A stretch of DNA of 64,000 nucleotides from Thereva unica (GCA_949987705.1 OX465283.1:9776207-9840206), one strand, 5' to 3'. Shown: positions 1-30,935, numbered from the stretch's first letter. Notes: generated from the sequence alone by a model not told the origin. Program-made: numbers and translations.

Positions 1-839
1 TCAGAATTAACCACAGGTATGCTTTCCATGTTTAAGAATACTCCTTCGGCTCCGCCAAAAACTGTTGAACCATCTGTATTATTAAAAAGTATGTTACCGC
101 TGGTAGTTAAGAAAATTGACGAGGCTTCCATAAATATCCCTTCAGATCCTCTAATTGAGAATTTATCATTACTTTGCAGTGTCAGAGGTTTACCAATGGC
201 ACTTGTAATCCTGCTGGTGCTAATTACTTTCGAGTTCAAATTTTCAGCTCCTTCTGTTAGTACATAACGTGGACGCTGCGTAGAAAATATCGTTTCTCCG
301 GAAGTTGGATCCTTCATTTCAAAAGAGCTGATCCCCTTGAAGGATATGCCATCTTTATCAAGCTGCAATCTGCTATGTAATGCTCCATGCCGATTAACAT
401 TTACGGTTACAGACGAATCCTCTCCAATTATTGAAACTGGCTCATCAACAAAACCTTCGAGATTGCCGTCTCGTTTATAAATTCTATCGAGGTCTGCAGT
501 ACCGAAGAATTTCAAAACTTCCTCCTCTGGTATCAATTCAATACTCTGCATCCCTTTACCAAGACGAAGTACACCAATTATCGTAATAGTCAGTAGTAAA
601 TTGCCTACGGTCAGAATGAAAAGAAGTGAAACTAAAGTCCAAAAAGCGAACGTATTTCGTCCTTTCAGAGGATTATGATGGATTTGTTCATATCCTGTGA
701 CTGGTTTCTGACCAATAAAATTTTCTGTTAATCCATTTCGGTCGCCAATTGGTAATGTTGACATTCCATTTTCCGATGTTACATCTTCTGAATAAGAGGG
801 CGAAGGCCCACGGACGAAAGTATTTTCAAAGTTTGCCAT
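1..839 (-). CDS. Scgbeta: Beta-sarcoglycan, 5' coding exon (partial, runs off left edge)
   Basis: Reading from an ATG at 839-837 down to base 1 gives 279 uninterrupted codons with no stop. The protein has a type II layout: a cytoplasmic N-terminus of about 62 residues, one hydrophobic span at about residues 65-92 (TFAFWTLVSLLFILTVGN then LLLTITIIGVL), and a beta-rich extracellular part. Segments such as FEMKDPTSGETIFSTQRPRY and SNDKFSIRGSEGI follow the sarcoglycan repeat pattern and are closer to the beta subunit than to gamma/delta. One N-glycosylation sequon, NNT, lies at about residue 253. Sarcoglycans sit in the muscle plasma membrane as part of the dystrophin-glycoprotein complex and stabilise the sarcolemma. 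The C-terminal cysteine cluster expected of the family is outside the window. Family assignment is firm; beta rather than gamma/delta is inferred from motif similarity. Confidence 0.9.
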   Translation of the reverse strand, partial: MANFENTFVRGPSPSYSEDVTSENGMSTLPIGDRNGLTENFIGQKPVTGYEQIHHNPLKGRNTFAFWTLVSLLFILTVGNLLLTITIIGVLRLGKGMQSIELIPEEEVLKFFGTADLDRIYKRDGNLEGFVDEPVSIIGEDSSVTVNVNRHGALHSRLQLDKDGISFKGISSFEMKDPTSGETIFSTQRPRYVLTEGAENLNSKVISTSRITSAIGKPLTLQSNDKFSIRGSEGIFMEASSIFLTTSGNILFNNTDGSTVFGGAEGVFLNMESIPVVNS

Positions 840-1121
840 ACTGATGAAGGTTGTTCTGAAAACATGTTCAAATGTTTCATTTTCAAGTTTTGTTTTTCAG
901 TGTTTATACCTTATTTTGGGTTTGTGAACACCACAGAAATGCTCAAAAATTTTCCTTCAAGATGAAAATTGACTTTTCCAACAGCATTGCCAGCATAATT
1001 AGAAGGAAAATCAATTTTCGCAGGCGGATTCTCTAAAGTGAAGTTTTCCAAACATTTCCTTTTCATAAGCATCGGTTAAAAAAAGCAGAAGTGCTAAGTT
1101 ATAACATTTTGCTTTTTTTGA
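840..1121. promoter_or_regulatory. Divergent intergenic region / probable 5' UTRs
   Basis: This 282-bp gap lies between the minus-strand Scgbeta start and a plus-strand small ORF, so it may hold two divergent promoters. An imperfect dyad, GAAAATTGACTTTTCC near 964 and GGAAAATCAATTTTCG near 1006, is the only structure seen. No TATA box can be assigned with confidence. Confidence 0.3.
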
Positions 1122-1463
1122 TTGCAAGTTGGAGTTATGTATAAAAAAATTATGGAAGATGTAACTATCGACGAGCAGAATCTAGAAGTAATCGATAAAA
1201 CAGGGCTTGGAAAGGTTACAGCATTGCGTGCAGTGCTGTGGGGCGCGACCGTCGGATTTACATATGTCGTTTACAACACTAGCTTTCCTATCAGGCCGGC
1301 CGTATACCAAAGTTTCATATGCAGCTTTTCGTCACTATTGATTGGAGATAAATATAGCAAAGCGGCATGTGACGATTTCTTCCATATAAAAATGTTGCAA
1401 TATATCGCTAATAATAAAGCTTTGGTATATGGCCGGCCTTATAGACAACACGCCAAGAAGTGA
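1122..1463 (+). CDS. Unrecognised small membrane-type protein or exon
   Basis: An open frame of 113 codons ending in TGA; the more likely initiator is the ATG at 1152 (103 residues, starting MEDVTIDEQN). It could also be a second exon, because TTTTTTTGATTGCAAG just upstream resembles a splice acceptor. The middle is hydrophobic (LRAVLWGATVGFTYVVY) and the tail basic (RPYRQHAKK). Codon use looks coding-like and the frame sits head-to-head with Scgbeta. The layout loosely recalls small complex I accessory subunits of the NDUFC2 type, but the match is too weak to name. A 27-bp imperfect inverted repeat (1288-1314 and 1416-1442) lies inside the frame, so a transposon-derived ORF remains possible. 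Confidence 0.35.
   Translation: MQVGVMYKKIMEDVTIDEQNLEVIDKTGLGKVTALRAVLWGATVGFTYVVYNTSFPIRPAVYQSFICSFSSLLIGDKYSKAACDDFFHIKMLQYIANNKALVYGRPYRQHAKK
1288..1442. repeat. Inverted repeat pair inside the small ORF
   Basis: The arm around 1288-1314 contains AGGCCGGCCGTATACCAAAG; the arm at 1416-1442 contains the reverse complement of AGGCCGGCCATATACCAAAG. Roughly 22 of 27 positions pair. The span of 155 bp would fit a small MITE-like insertion, but no target duplication is evident. Confidence 0.4.
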
Positions 1464-2008
1464 TGAAGACGAAAATTAGCACGGGGTCTTCAAGAGCATA
1501 ATTATTTGATCCTCAGCATACTTCTCCTTTGACTCCGAAATCCACCAAAATCCAAAGAGATCAAGGATAACGTGTGTCACTCTAACAAGAGCGGCCTGCA
1601 AATCCACACCATGACGCCTAGGGGAGCAGTGGAGTAAACAAAAGAGGTGACTACCTTTTTGATATAACTTCCCTAAACACTGGACATTCTAAACCGCGGT
1701 ACGGAGCCTACCTTCGAATATGGCAGGAGACGTAGGGTTATAGACGTCACGTTGCTAACTACATGAGTAATGGGCGGATCTTAGACGAGCCATCGCGCTT
1801 AGACCGCAGACATACCCGATTTAGGTTGGGCGAGTATTTAAAAATAATGAGAAAATTGTCGAGGTGTAACGAGAAACTAGGAGCTCTAAATAGACGAAGA
1901 CTAAGTAGGAACTTGGAGCGATCGCAACAACACTTTCATGAATTGCTAAATGGCGAGCTAGCTGACGATTCGAAGTGCCAATTCTTCTTCTTTTACGCTC
2001 TACACCCA
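1464..2008. other. Non-genic stretch with an unassigned basic ORF
   Basis: No conserved gene was found. A plus-strand open frame from the ATG at 1763 runs into the neighbouring MITE; its start (SNGRILDEPSRLDRRHTRFR) is very basic and resembles degenerate retroelement coding sequence, without a nameable domain. Confidence 0.3.
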
Positions 2009-2355
2009 GGGGTCGGATCGTGTATGTCGAAAACGAAATTTTTTTTTCGTCTCGGGTTCGCGTAGGTGTCGAAAAATTGGAAATTTTCGTCTGAAGCCGA
2101 CGAAAGGCACTCGAAAGGTGTTGTGCTATCGAGTTTTTGCCTTATTATGATTAATAATTTTCAAATAATAAATAGTTGTATATTTTTACAGCAGTTGTTG
2201 TAACATTTTTCGTATTTCAATACTGTGGTTTCTATCGAGGACACGAACAAATTTCTTTCGACCTATGCGAACGCTAAAATTTTCGTCGACAAAATTTTTC
2301 GACTTCAATTTCTTTTCGTACGATTATCGTCGTTCGCCATACACGAACCGGCCCC
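2009..2355. mobile_element. MITE, GGGGYCGG-ended, 347 bp
   Basis: The left end reads GGGGTCGGATCGTGTATGTC; the reverse complement of the right end reads GGGGCCGGTTCGTGTATGGC. The inverted ends share 17 of the first 20 bases, then further CGAA-rich sequence. There is no coding capacity. A target duplication could not be fixed. Confidence 0.65.
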
Positions 2356-2436
2356 AGTTCTGCAAACATGAACCCGGCCATTTTCGCAATATTGTAATAG
2401 AGAATAAGGCCCCTAATCTGCTAGCGTAGAGATCAG

Positions 2437-2772
2437 GGGGCCGTATTTGGTTTCTCGACACGATGGATCGACTCGACAAAAAAAGCTTCTCGATTTTCTT
2501 TAAGTTTCATATTTGGTTTCACGACCAAATCGACAGCTAAGCGCAGCCATGCAAAACCATCAAATTGGTAGTGGTATTATTCCAAGGCAGCAAATCACGT
2601 ATATTTAATTAAAACAGAAATTGTTAAAAGTTTATTGCATGCATAAATTGAGCTTTTTAATAATAGTCAAACGTCTTTATCGACACGTAAAGAGACGATA
2701 TCGTGTCGCCAAATGCCAATTTTTATTTATCGAGAGACGACAATGTCGACTCGAGAAACTAAATACGGCCCC
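2437..2772. mobile_element. MITE, GGGGCCGTATTT-ended, 336 bp
   Basis: Left end GGGGCCGTATTTGGTTTCTC and reverse-complemented right end GGGGCCGTATTTAGTTTCTC match at 19 of 20 bases. It is non-coding. It lies 81 bp from the previous element and shares the GGGGCC tip but not the interior. Confidence 0.7.
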
Positions 2773-2895
2773 AGCATGATCAATCACAAAAAAACTGCTC
2801 GGAACGCTGTTCAATTTTTCGATTTGTTGAAATAGTCTATAAAGCCCCTCCGAACTACCCAATGGGCATCACGACCCAAGCTCAGTAGCTGCTTC

Positions 2896-3118
2896 GGCCC
2901 CTGTGCTGAAAGTCGAGTCGTGTTTCGTGACAAGTCATGTTAAGTTCAACAATCGGGCGTTCAGTCGAATTACATCTTTCACGACAGGGGCCTAGAGTAG
3001 ATATGATAAGTTGAGTTTAGGCCGCTGTACTGAAAGTCCTGGATTCGACTGAAAAGTCACTTTCTTCAACTCAAATGACTTGTCGTGTCGTGACGACTCG
3101 ACCTTCAGCACAGGGGCC
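2896..3118. mobile_element. MITE, GGCCCCTGTGCTGAA-ended, 223 bp
   Basis: Left end GGCCCCTGTGCTGAAAGTCG and reverse-complemented right end GGCCCCTGTGCTGAAGGTCG differ at one of 20 bases. Interior similarity continues (GACAAGTCAT on both arms). Non-coding; third in a row of elements with GGCC-rich tips. Confidence 0.7.
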
Positions 3119-3904
3119 TCTGCCTTGCAATTAATTGTTTGTTGTGGTACGAAAATAGTAAAACCAAACACTCTAGTTTGCTAGAGTAAACAAAAAAGTA
3201 ATGAGTTTTATTACATATACAATAATTCTATTTAATAAAATCAATTACTGTGTATGAATAGGTGAAAAAATAGTCGGTAAATTTTTCGTTTCTATCTATG
3301 TATTTTTCTTGTAAGTTTAATAGGAAAAATAAAATAAATAAAAAAAATTGATAATTAACACATCGATCTCCTCTTTTTTTGTTTCTTTTTGTTTTTAAAA
3401 AAAGAAGGAAATACATAGAAATATTTTTGTGAAATTAGTATTATCTTCTTTTCGATAAATTCTCTTAGTTTCTCTTTTTTTTGTTTTTTAAATTGAATGA
3501 ATTAAGAACTTTTTTGTTTTATTTTTTTGTTTTTTTTTTTGAATATTTCAAGAAAAATGTGCATTTGATTTCTTTTTTTTAATAATAATCGATAACAAGT
3601 TTTTTTGTGGTTTTTAAAATTTTTATCCTTTTTTATGGAAGTTTTCTCTTGTAAAAGAAAGAAAAAAATATTTATTCTCCTTCTGCTAAATAACATGGTT
3701 GTCAACATGAGACGGAAAGTAATATATATTCATTTTTTTTTAAATATAGATAGCGATTGTTGTATATTTTTATAATATTTTTTTTTCTGAAGTTCTCTTT
3801 TTTTATTATCGTTATTTCTGTTTTTTTATCCTTCTTTGATTTTTTTTTGTTATAATTCAAACAGTTTTAACAATTTGTTTTTTTTTTGCTTTGTTTTTTT
3901 GTTT
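3119..3904 (-). other. AT-rich 3' flank / 3' UTR of belle
   Basis: Very T-rich on the plus strand (A-rich in the sense of belle) with long T runs between 3460 and 3900. It directly follows the belle stop codon and probably includes its 3' UTR. The poly(A) site was not determined. Small open frames here are low-complexity artefacts. Confidence 0.45.
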
Positions 3905-24265
<20,361 letters not shown>

Positions 24266-24720
24266 ATTACTTCCAATCAGTTGCTGGTTTTTGTTGTTGG
24301 AACTTTCCCTCTAAAGTCCGAGTAATTTAAGTTCCACACAGCCTCACTTAATTTTTTAGTCCAAATGCGAAAAAATAAAAAAAAAATTTTCACTTGCCAC
24401 AAAAAGTAATTGCACAAGTATCCATAAAAATTTGCTCACTAAATTTTTTTTTATTATAATATAAACTTATTGTTTTTTTTCTCAATAATATCACTTGATT
24501 TTGGTTTTTTTCAAATCAAATCTTTTAATATATTTGAATTCTCATGCGAAATATTAATATTAAACGCTGAAAAACGCGTCGCCCCGTAAAAAGATTTTTT
24601 TCCTCCTTTACACACGGCCTCTGTTCTAAAAAGTTCTTTTGTCTAGTGACACACACAAATATGCAACAGCATTCGCCACATTTGCCACGATGAGATTGTG
24701 TATTCGACACAGGGACAATG
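24266..24720 (-). promoter_or_regulatory. bel: belle 5' UTR and presumed promoter region
   Basis: This lies immediately upstream (transcript sense) of the belle ATG. AT-rich leader-like sequence. No initiator or TATA element can be fixed by eye, and a further non-coding 5' exon cannot be excluded. Confidence 0.35.
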
Positions 24721-25959
24721 GACTACAAAATTTTTTACAATATTATAGTATATGTATAGAGGAGATATAAAGCTAAATATAATTTTTTTAATGGGGTGTT
24801 TTTTTTTTGAATTTTAAACTAAATTTTTAATATGAATAATCACATTTCATTAAATAAATGTTTTATTTATTTTACACTTGCTTTTGTTTGTGATTTCTTT
24901 AACCCGTTAATCAACATACCTAATAAATGGCCAACTTTACTTCACGATTTTTACGTTTTTAGTACAGTATTTCGTGGTGTGTGGGTTTGGTGTGAAGTAA
25001 GATTCGATTTTGGGGGAAAATTTTGAGGTAAAAGTTTTTTTTAGGACATTAACTGTAGCAAGCTGGATTTACTATAAAAAAATTTTTGAATTTAATTTTT
25101 AAAAAAAAGGTATAATTTAATTATATATTGTGAATAATTAGTAGCGATTTAAATTAAAATAAAATAGACATTTTTTTAAATTTAATTCATTTCAATTAAC
25201 AAGCTTACTTCATATTTCCTAGGACGGTCCCGAATTTCACTCCCTGTCCCTATTTTTCACAATTCGTTTTTCGATCCCGCATTCGCATTGTGGGAGAAGT
25301 TGGTGTAAATTTAAATGTATACTTTCGCTAGTTTTTTTCACCAAAGAACAAAAAATTTATTTAAATTATAGCGCATTTTTGCTTCTATCCACCTTTCTTT
25401 CAATGTATTCTTGTGGAATCACTTCGATGTCCAATCAATTATCTCACATCGAAATGATTGCAGAATCTAAATTTATTCCCGAAACTAGCCGCGACTGAAA
25501 ACTCATCTTCTCTATGTCAAATCATATATGTACAAGCTCTTATTCGGCTGATATTGGCATATAACAAGCATTTACAGATAATTTTCTCCTGAGGCAGGAG
25601 CTTCAAATCAATGCACTTTAAGGCCACGTTTGAGATTCCATATTTTAATTGTTTTAGATCACTAGAAACGTGAAACGTCCATATCTCCTTTGCCCTAGAC
25701 GATATCCTATTTTCAAAAAACTCAAATGCCAACGGCGACAGTTGACAATTCAGCTATTTTTCATAAATAACCTGAAGATAGATTCAGTTGGGATTTTGCA
25801 AAATTTCCCTTGCCGTTTTTTTAATGAACTCAAAACCCAGTTCATTAAAAAAACACGGCCTTCTAGTGTTACATTTTTACCGCTTAACGGATTCGTAGGT
25901 TTAATTTAGGAATTCACTTTTTAATTATTCACACAAATTCCAAACACAATTCTTAAAGT
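24721..25959. other. Intergenic AT-rich region with one strong hairpin
   Basis: No gene recognised. At 25812-25860 the left arm TTTTTTTAATGAACT and the right arm AGTTCATTAAAAAAA form a perfect 15-bp stem with an 8-base loop and further CCGT/ACGG pairing. Confidence 0.45.
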
Positions 25960-26935
25960 TCACTGATGAGTAACCGGAAGGCTACTGGTCCAGGCGGCAG
26001 AGGGGCCGACGGACACGGCGGCGTTTTACAGACCCTTGTTTATTCTTTACTATTGACGCGGTCCAACAGGTCGACCGACCGAGGAAATCACTTTTCCCGA
26101 CACGTGTGCCTGTTAGCTATTCTAGGCGTAAAGAACGCCCTTAACTCCGTTAGAATATGAAAAGAACCATGGCTTGCGAAGGAAAAAGGTAACATCTGGG
26201 GCTGCCCAGGACATTCTGGCACCCGACGTTTGGAACATTTCTTACAATGGCCTCCTGCGTCTGGACATGCCCAAGGGTGTTTTCCTGGCTAGGTACGTTG
26301 AAGACGTCGCGGTGATCATCTCTGCGAGAGAAGTCAAAGCCACACGAATTCGCCTCTTCCTGGACGGACGGCTGCGGACTTGAGCTTGCAGCTCACAAAA
26401 CGGAGAGCGTGTTACTCACGAAAAAACGCATCAACATGGTGCGCAATTTCGGAGTGGGAGACGCGACAATCAAATCAACGAGGGCCGTAAAGTACCTCGG
26501 AGTGATGCTTGATAACAAGCTATCCTTCGGGGCGCATGTACTGGCAGCGGCGGATAAGGCAGTGGCGGTGGTAGCGTCGCTTAGAAGGATCATGGCGAAA
26601 GTTCAAGGTCCCAGACTCCTCATTCGAAGTCTGCTCATGCGCACGGCCGAGTCGATCTTGCTCTATGGAGCATAGGTGTGGGAAGACGCACTGCGGTATG
26701 ACAAATATCGCAAGCGAATGGCCGCAGTATAAAGACGGGGAGGTCTCCGTATCGCGTGTTCCTTCCCCACGGTCTCCGAGCCGCTAGTGCTGGTGGTCGT
26801 CGGAGTTATTTCGACCGACCTGCTAGCCTAGGAGAGGCAGTCCGTCCGTAGAGAGAAGCAAGATGAGGAAAGGCGAGGCGGAGATTCCGGAGATAGTTCC
26901 AGCATCGCACACGACCCCATACTTCCGAAGATGTT
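25960..26935 (+). mobile_element. R1-clade LINE, RT and C-terminal fragment
   Basis: Pieces in order: SNRKATGPGGRG-like start, FSRHVCLLAILGVKNALNSV (cf. DVKNAFNS), YVEDVAVIISA (YxDD core), VLLTKKRINMVRNF, AVKYLGVMLDNKLSFGAHVL, RTAESILLYGA, then RKRMAAVQRRGGLRIACS in the next frame. The pattern is that of R1-clade elements. Stops and frameshifts break it. Confidence 0.75.
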
Positions 26936-27011
26936 GATTCGATGGAAATGTTCTCAGACGTATTAATTCCCCTGAGGTGGCTGTACTCCTTGTTGCTTGC
27001 TTCGCTGCCTC

Positions 27012-27231
27012 CTATGCCCGAACATATGCCAAAACGTAGACGGTAGTCTTCTTTCTGCCAAATCTGGCTGCCTGTTGCAGATCCCGGTCGCTAAAAGAGT
27101 TAAATAAAGCTTCTTTTGCTACCTCGTTGATGTAGTCTTGACCGAAACTCAGACGAACTAGCCACTTGATAAACCTCTTACATGGCTGATTGGCGTAACG
27201 CATTTCCAGTGCTTGCACCAAGAGCCCGCAG
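27012..27231 (-). CDS. Exon-like ORF of unknown function with a splice-acceptor-like start
   Basis: On the minus strand AAAATACAG at 27240-27232 looks like an acceptor; from there the frame is open for 72 codons to TAG at 27012. It includes MRYANQPCKRFIKWLVRLSF, INEVAKEALFNSFSDRDLQQ and AARFGRKKTT: a balanced, helical, coding-like composition quite unlike the AT-driven frames around it. No family was recognised and no partner exon was found. It could be the last exon of a host gene, a retroelement piece or an old pseudogene. Confidence 0.35.
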
Positions 27232-27299
27232 CTGTATTTTATTAATTTAATTTTAACCTTCAATTTATATATTTCTAATATTATTTCCTTATTGCACAA

Positions 27300-28429
27300 A
27301 TGAAATATAATTTAATAAAAAGTTTAATTTGAAAGCTTCAGAAAACTACTCCACTCTTGCGCTTTCACTGCATTAGAACAAATGTTTAGTACAAAAAATA
27401 TTTTTCAACCTCTTGAAGTTAGTTTCGATTCTTGTGCTAAAGCTCAAGTTGAGCAAATTTTAAATGGATATTTATACAAAAAAGTAGCAAAGCACAATTT
27501 TCTTGTTAATAACTGTTTTTTTATTCTGGAGTTTGTTGTAGAATTAAAATAAGATAAAAAATCATACTAGCATCGGCATTTTGCACAGTATAAACTACAA
27601 TTTGTTTATCAAGGTCGTGTTAAGAAAACGATTTTCTGAGGTTGCATCTGCTGATGAATGAATTTGCTAATAATATTTCAGGTATGTAATTTTATTTATT
27701 TATTAAAGGTAATATCTAATTATCTTTAACTCGAGTGTTATAAATATGTATATATGAAAATCTGTGCAGCAATTTTTAATCGAAGTAGAACAAATTAGAG
27801 AGATTTGAAATAGGCAACGTTAATTGTTGTACGACGTTTCGAGCATGGATGCACTTTTCTTCAAGCCTTTATTATTATTGAAATTATAACAATAATAATC
27901 GTCAATTACGTTTACAAAAATCAAAATATATACAGAGGTCAATGTACAATACTACTCAAGAGAACTTATGCTACAGCAATTTGAACAATTAAGAAACGGG
28001 CGATCTAATTCATATAGAAGCGCCTTATCGAATGGAAAGAAAAATACTCATTGCGTTGCTTTTACTTGTTCGAAAGTGCTCGATTTCTTGAGAAACGATG
28101 AGTACTTTTTTGACATTTTGATTTCGGGTACATTGATCAAAAAGGGCCACTTTTTTCCCATGTTTTTATTTTAGTCTGTTAAAAGTCCCAGAATATAACT
28201 TAATCCGTTGACGCAGCGACACAAAGTGCCCCTTGGCATACGACATGAGAAAACAGCACGGACTATGATTTCTTACCAGACGTCAGAATCTCAAGAAGGT
28301 CCGTTTGTATTATACTTATTTTCTTGTTTTTGGTTTGGCTTATGACATTTTAAGTAAAAGCGTATTTTTTTCAGTTTTTTAAACTATAAATTTTATTTCT
28401 TACTTTTCAGTCTATTTAATGTCTTCCGC
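27300..28429. other. Intergenic AT-rich region
   Basis: No gene or repeat boundary recognised. Confidence 0.35.
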
Positions 28430-28900
28430 CATTTTGTTGTGATCGCCATATTGGATTTAAAATGACGCCACACAGCTTACTATATTCTACTTGTCATATC
28501 CTTTCATTTTATACCCGTAACGAGGGCGTTGTTGTAAAGCAGTAGGTAATCCGCCATTTTGCGTTAGCCGCCATTTTGAATGTGGTAAGACGGCACACAG
28601 CTAATTGCATTCTAGTTGACATACCTTTTCCTTTAATACTCATGTCGGGGGTGAGGGAATACGCCCCGCCATCTTGAAATCACCAATTGATTTTTTCCCA
28701 TAAAATTCAAATTGCATTGTTCCGAGAACCAGTTGATTGGTTCAATTTTCTACTTGTTAGTCTATTATATGTCTTCCGCCATCTTGTGTTGGCCGCCATT
28801 TTGAACGATGCCGCATATCTAATTGTATTCTAGTTGTCATAGCCTTTCATTTGATACCCATGTCGGGAAAACAATTGCAAAGTTCGGCCGCCATCTTGAT
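28430..28900. repeat. Degenerate tandem array with GCCGCCATTTTG motif
   Basis: Three or more diverged units each contain CCGCCAT(T/C)TTG, a second GGCCGCCATTTTGAA-like site, TAATTGTATTCTAGTTGTCAT and CCTTTCATTTGATACCCATG. Units begin near 28425, 28550 and 28760. A related GGCCGCCATCTTG lies at 28887. No coding capacity. Confidence 0.55.
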
Positions 28901-28999
28901 TTTTTTATAAAATGGTCAGATTGCCTTGTCACGCGAACTATACATATGTATGAACAAAATTTTGAGGTTGATCGGTTATATGAAAGTGAACTCCGCTGT

Positions 29000-29175
29000 T
29001 GCTTGGTCTCAAGTCCAGGGAGTGAAAGGAGGAGGGTGGCTGACCTGCCGAATTGACCCGAATTGGGAAACCGAAAAAACTAGGCAAAAAACGAATGGAA
29101 AAAAGCAGCGGCACGGACTGCAGCGTATGCGTTGCGGGAACGCTTGAACCGCCAGCTAACTGAGGAAGAAGTTAT
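29000..29175 (+). mobile_element. RTE-A 5' leader joined to 3' tail (SINE-like derivative)
   Basis: Positions 29010-29090 match the RTE-A 5' leader (GACCTGCCGAATTGACCCGA, GAAAAAACTAGGCAAAAAAC). Positions 29103-29170 match its 3' end (CAGCGGCACGGACTGCAGCG, GTTGCGGGA, CCAGCTAAC; cf. 21403-21460). Nothing of the several-kilobase body lies between. Confidence 0.6.
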
Positions 29176-30540
29176 GGAAGTGGGTCAAAAGCAAGTTGCC
29201 AGATTTGTTTACCTACTACACACAACATACAGGTGAAGCTAATACATATAAGATTTGTTCCCGTACCTGCAAAAAGTACAGAATCTCTCTGTTGCTTCGA
29301 ATTACTTAACAGAATTCTGTTCCCGTACTTTTACTGCAGCCACCATACTCATTTCCCACCCAGCGGTAAAATGCAGAAACTTGTAGTAGCTACGAGCTGC
29401 TGTAACCTGCTGCAGCTTAGTTATTTGAGCTATGGAAATGTCAAAACTGTCATTCCCGTGTTAAAATTGCAGAAATGTGCTTTCTGTACTTTATCCCCAC
29501 CTCTCAATAAGCAACTTGCAGTAAGTGACAGAATTCAGAAAGTACGGGAACAGACATATTAAGTGTATACTAATGTACTAATGAACAAACAGCACCACAG
29601 TAGCAAAATAACACGCGCAGAGTGAGAATAAAGACAATCGAAGTCCTACTACATCATATAAACCTATTTTACCTTTTGAACTAAGCTTATACTAGACTTA
29701 GTAGCGTGAGATAAAAACTTCGTTTGACAGCTGTCAACTATTAAAAATGTCGGAAAATGGGAAGCGTCATGGCCAATGTCAGAAGTGTCTAGCCTAGCCA
29801 TGCCACTATCATTTTACTATGCTATTAACCAACCCCTAAATTTTCAATAAAAATAAAACAACATCAACTACACTCACATTCTCATTTAATTAATAATAGA
29901 AAATAAGATTTGTCCACACTGAGTTTCCTGTTATTTAAAATTACTTTTTACAAATTCACATAAGTTTTGTTATATTTTCTTTTTTCTGTTTTATCATTTT
30001 ACTTAAATATTCTCAATTAATTTTCCTTATTTAAAAATTTAGGACTGTACAACTAAAAAGAAACCCGGCAATTACATTTACATAATTAAAATTTATTTTG
30101 TTGTAAACAGATGTTGTTGATATATATATAATTTACAGAAAAATTTAAATTCACTGTATTTTTTTGTGTTTGTTTTTAAATTGTTTTTTCATATATTCAT
30201 ATTTTTTGTATATTTATCAACGATTTTTATGTTATGCTCAACATTTTTGTAATTACTTCTTAATTGCATCGAACTACATAAATATTTAAATTAGTTTTTA
30301 ACATTGTTTTTTTTTTTGTTTCATATGTTAATGATTTTATTTTATTTCTGTTAGTTTTTTTCTTCATTTTGTTTATTATTCCATTTATTATTAACAATTT
30401 ATTTTTATCTATCTAAGAATTGGTGTTTGTTTGTTTTTTTGTAGAACTAATGAATTCCATTTTTAACATTATTCTTCCATTTTATGCGTTGTTATGTTAT
30501 ATCAGTTTTTGTTTTTTGTTGGATAATATTTATTAATTTA
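29176..30540. other. Intergenic AT-rich region with a TTCCCGTAC inverted-repeat element
   Basis: TTCCCGTAC at 29256 and its reverse complement at about 29546 delimit a 300-bp segment with further mirrored CAGAATTC and GTTCCCGTAC motifs; possibly a MITE (29250-29562). The rest is extremely AT-rich with long T runs. Confidence 0.4.
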
Positions 30541-30935
30541 GAAAATATATTTTAGGGCCTTGGGTGCCTTTATGACAGACCGAGCCTGCAGATGTCGCAG
30601 TAATCGAGTGTTAGGGCTAGAGCACATGGAATACGAACGACATCTTAGTCTCTGTGCATAGGACACACTAATTTTGAAAAGGAAATCGATTACAATTGTT
30701 GCTTAAAAATTAAAAAAATTTGTAAGATTTGCGCTAGGCAATACGATCACTTAAATAGCCTCCCTCAAGACTCGTGTATGAAGAATACCAGAGATACCAT
30801 GGAACTATTAATGAGCACTAATTTCCCGAGTTCTGTAGTAACTGATTCAGTAATAGGCCTAGAACCTAGCACTAGATCGGAGGTAGTATCTGCCTACTGA
30901 TCCTACAATAGAAACAAAGGCTTGGCAACAGAATT
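30541..30935. other. Unassigned sequence before LINE debris
   Basis: No recognised gene; probably degenerate repeat. Confidence 0.3.

Noticed and set aside
3228..3708. Lys/Phe-rich short ORFs downstream of belle
   Set aside because: Composition is dictated by long A/T runs; no start context or homology.
28926..29147. 73-codon plus-strand ORF
   Set aside because: It runs through the RTE-A leader/tail fusion, which is non-coding leader sequence in the other copies.
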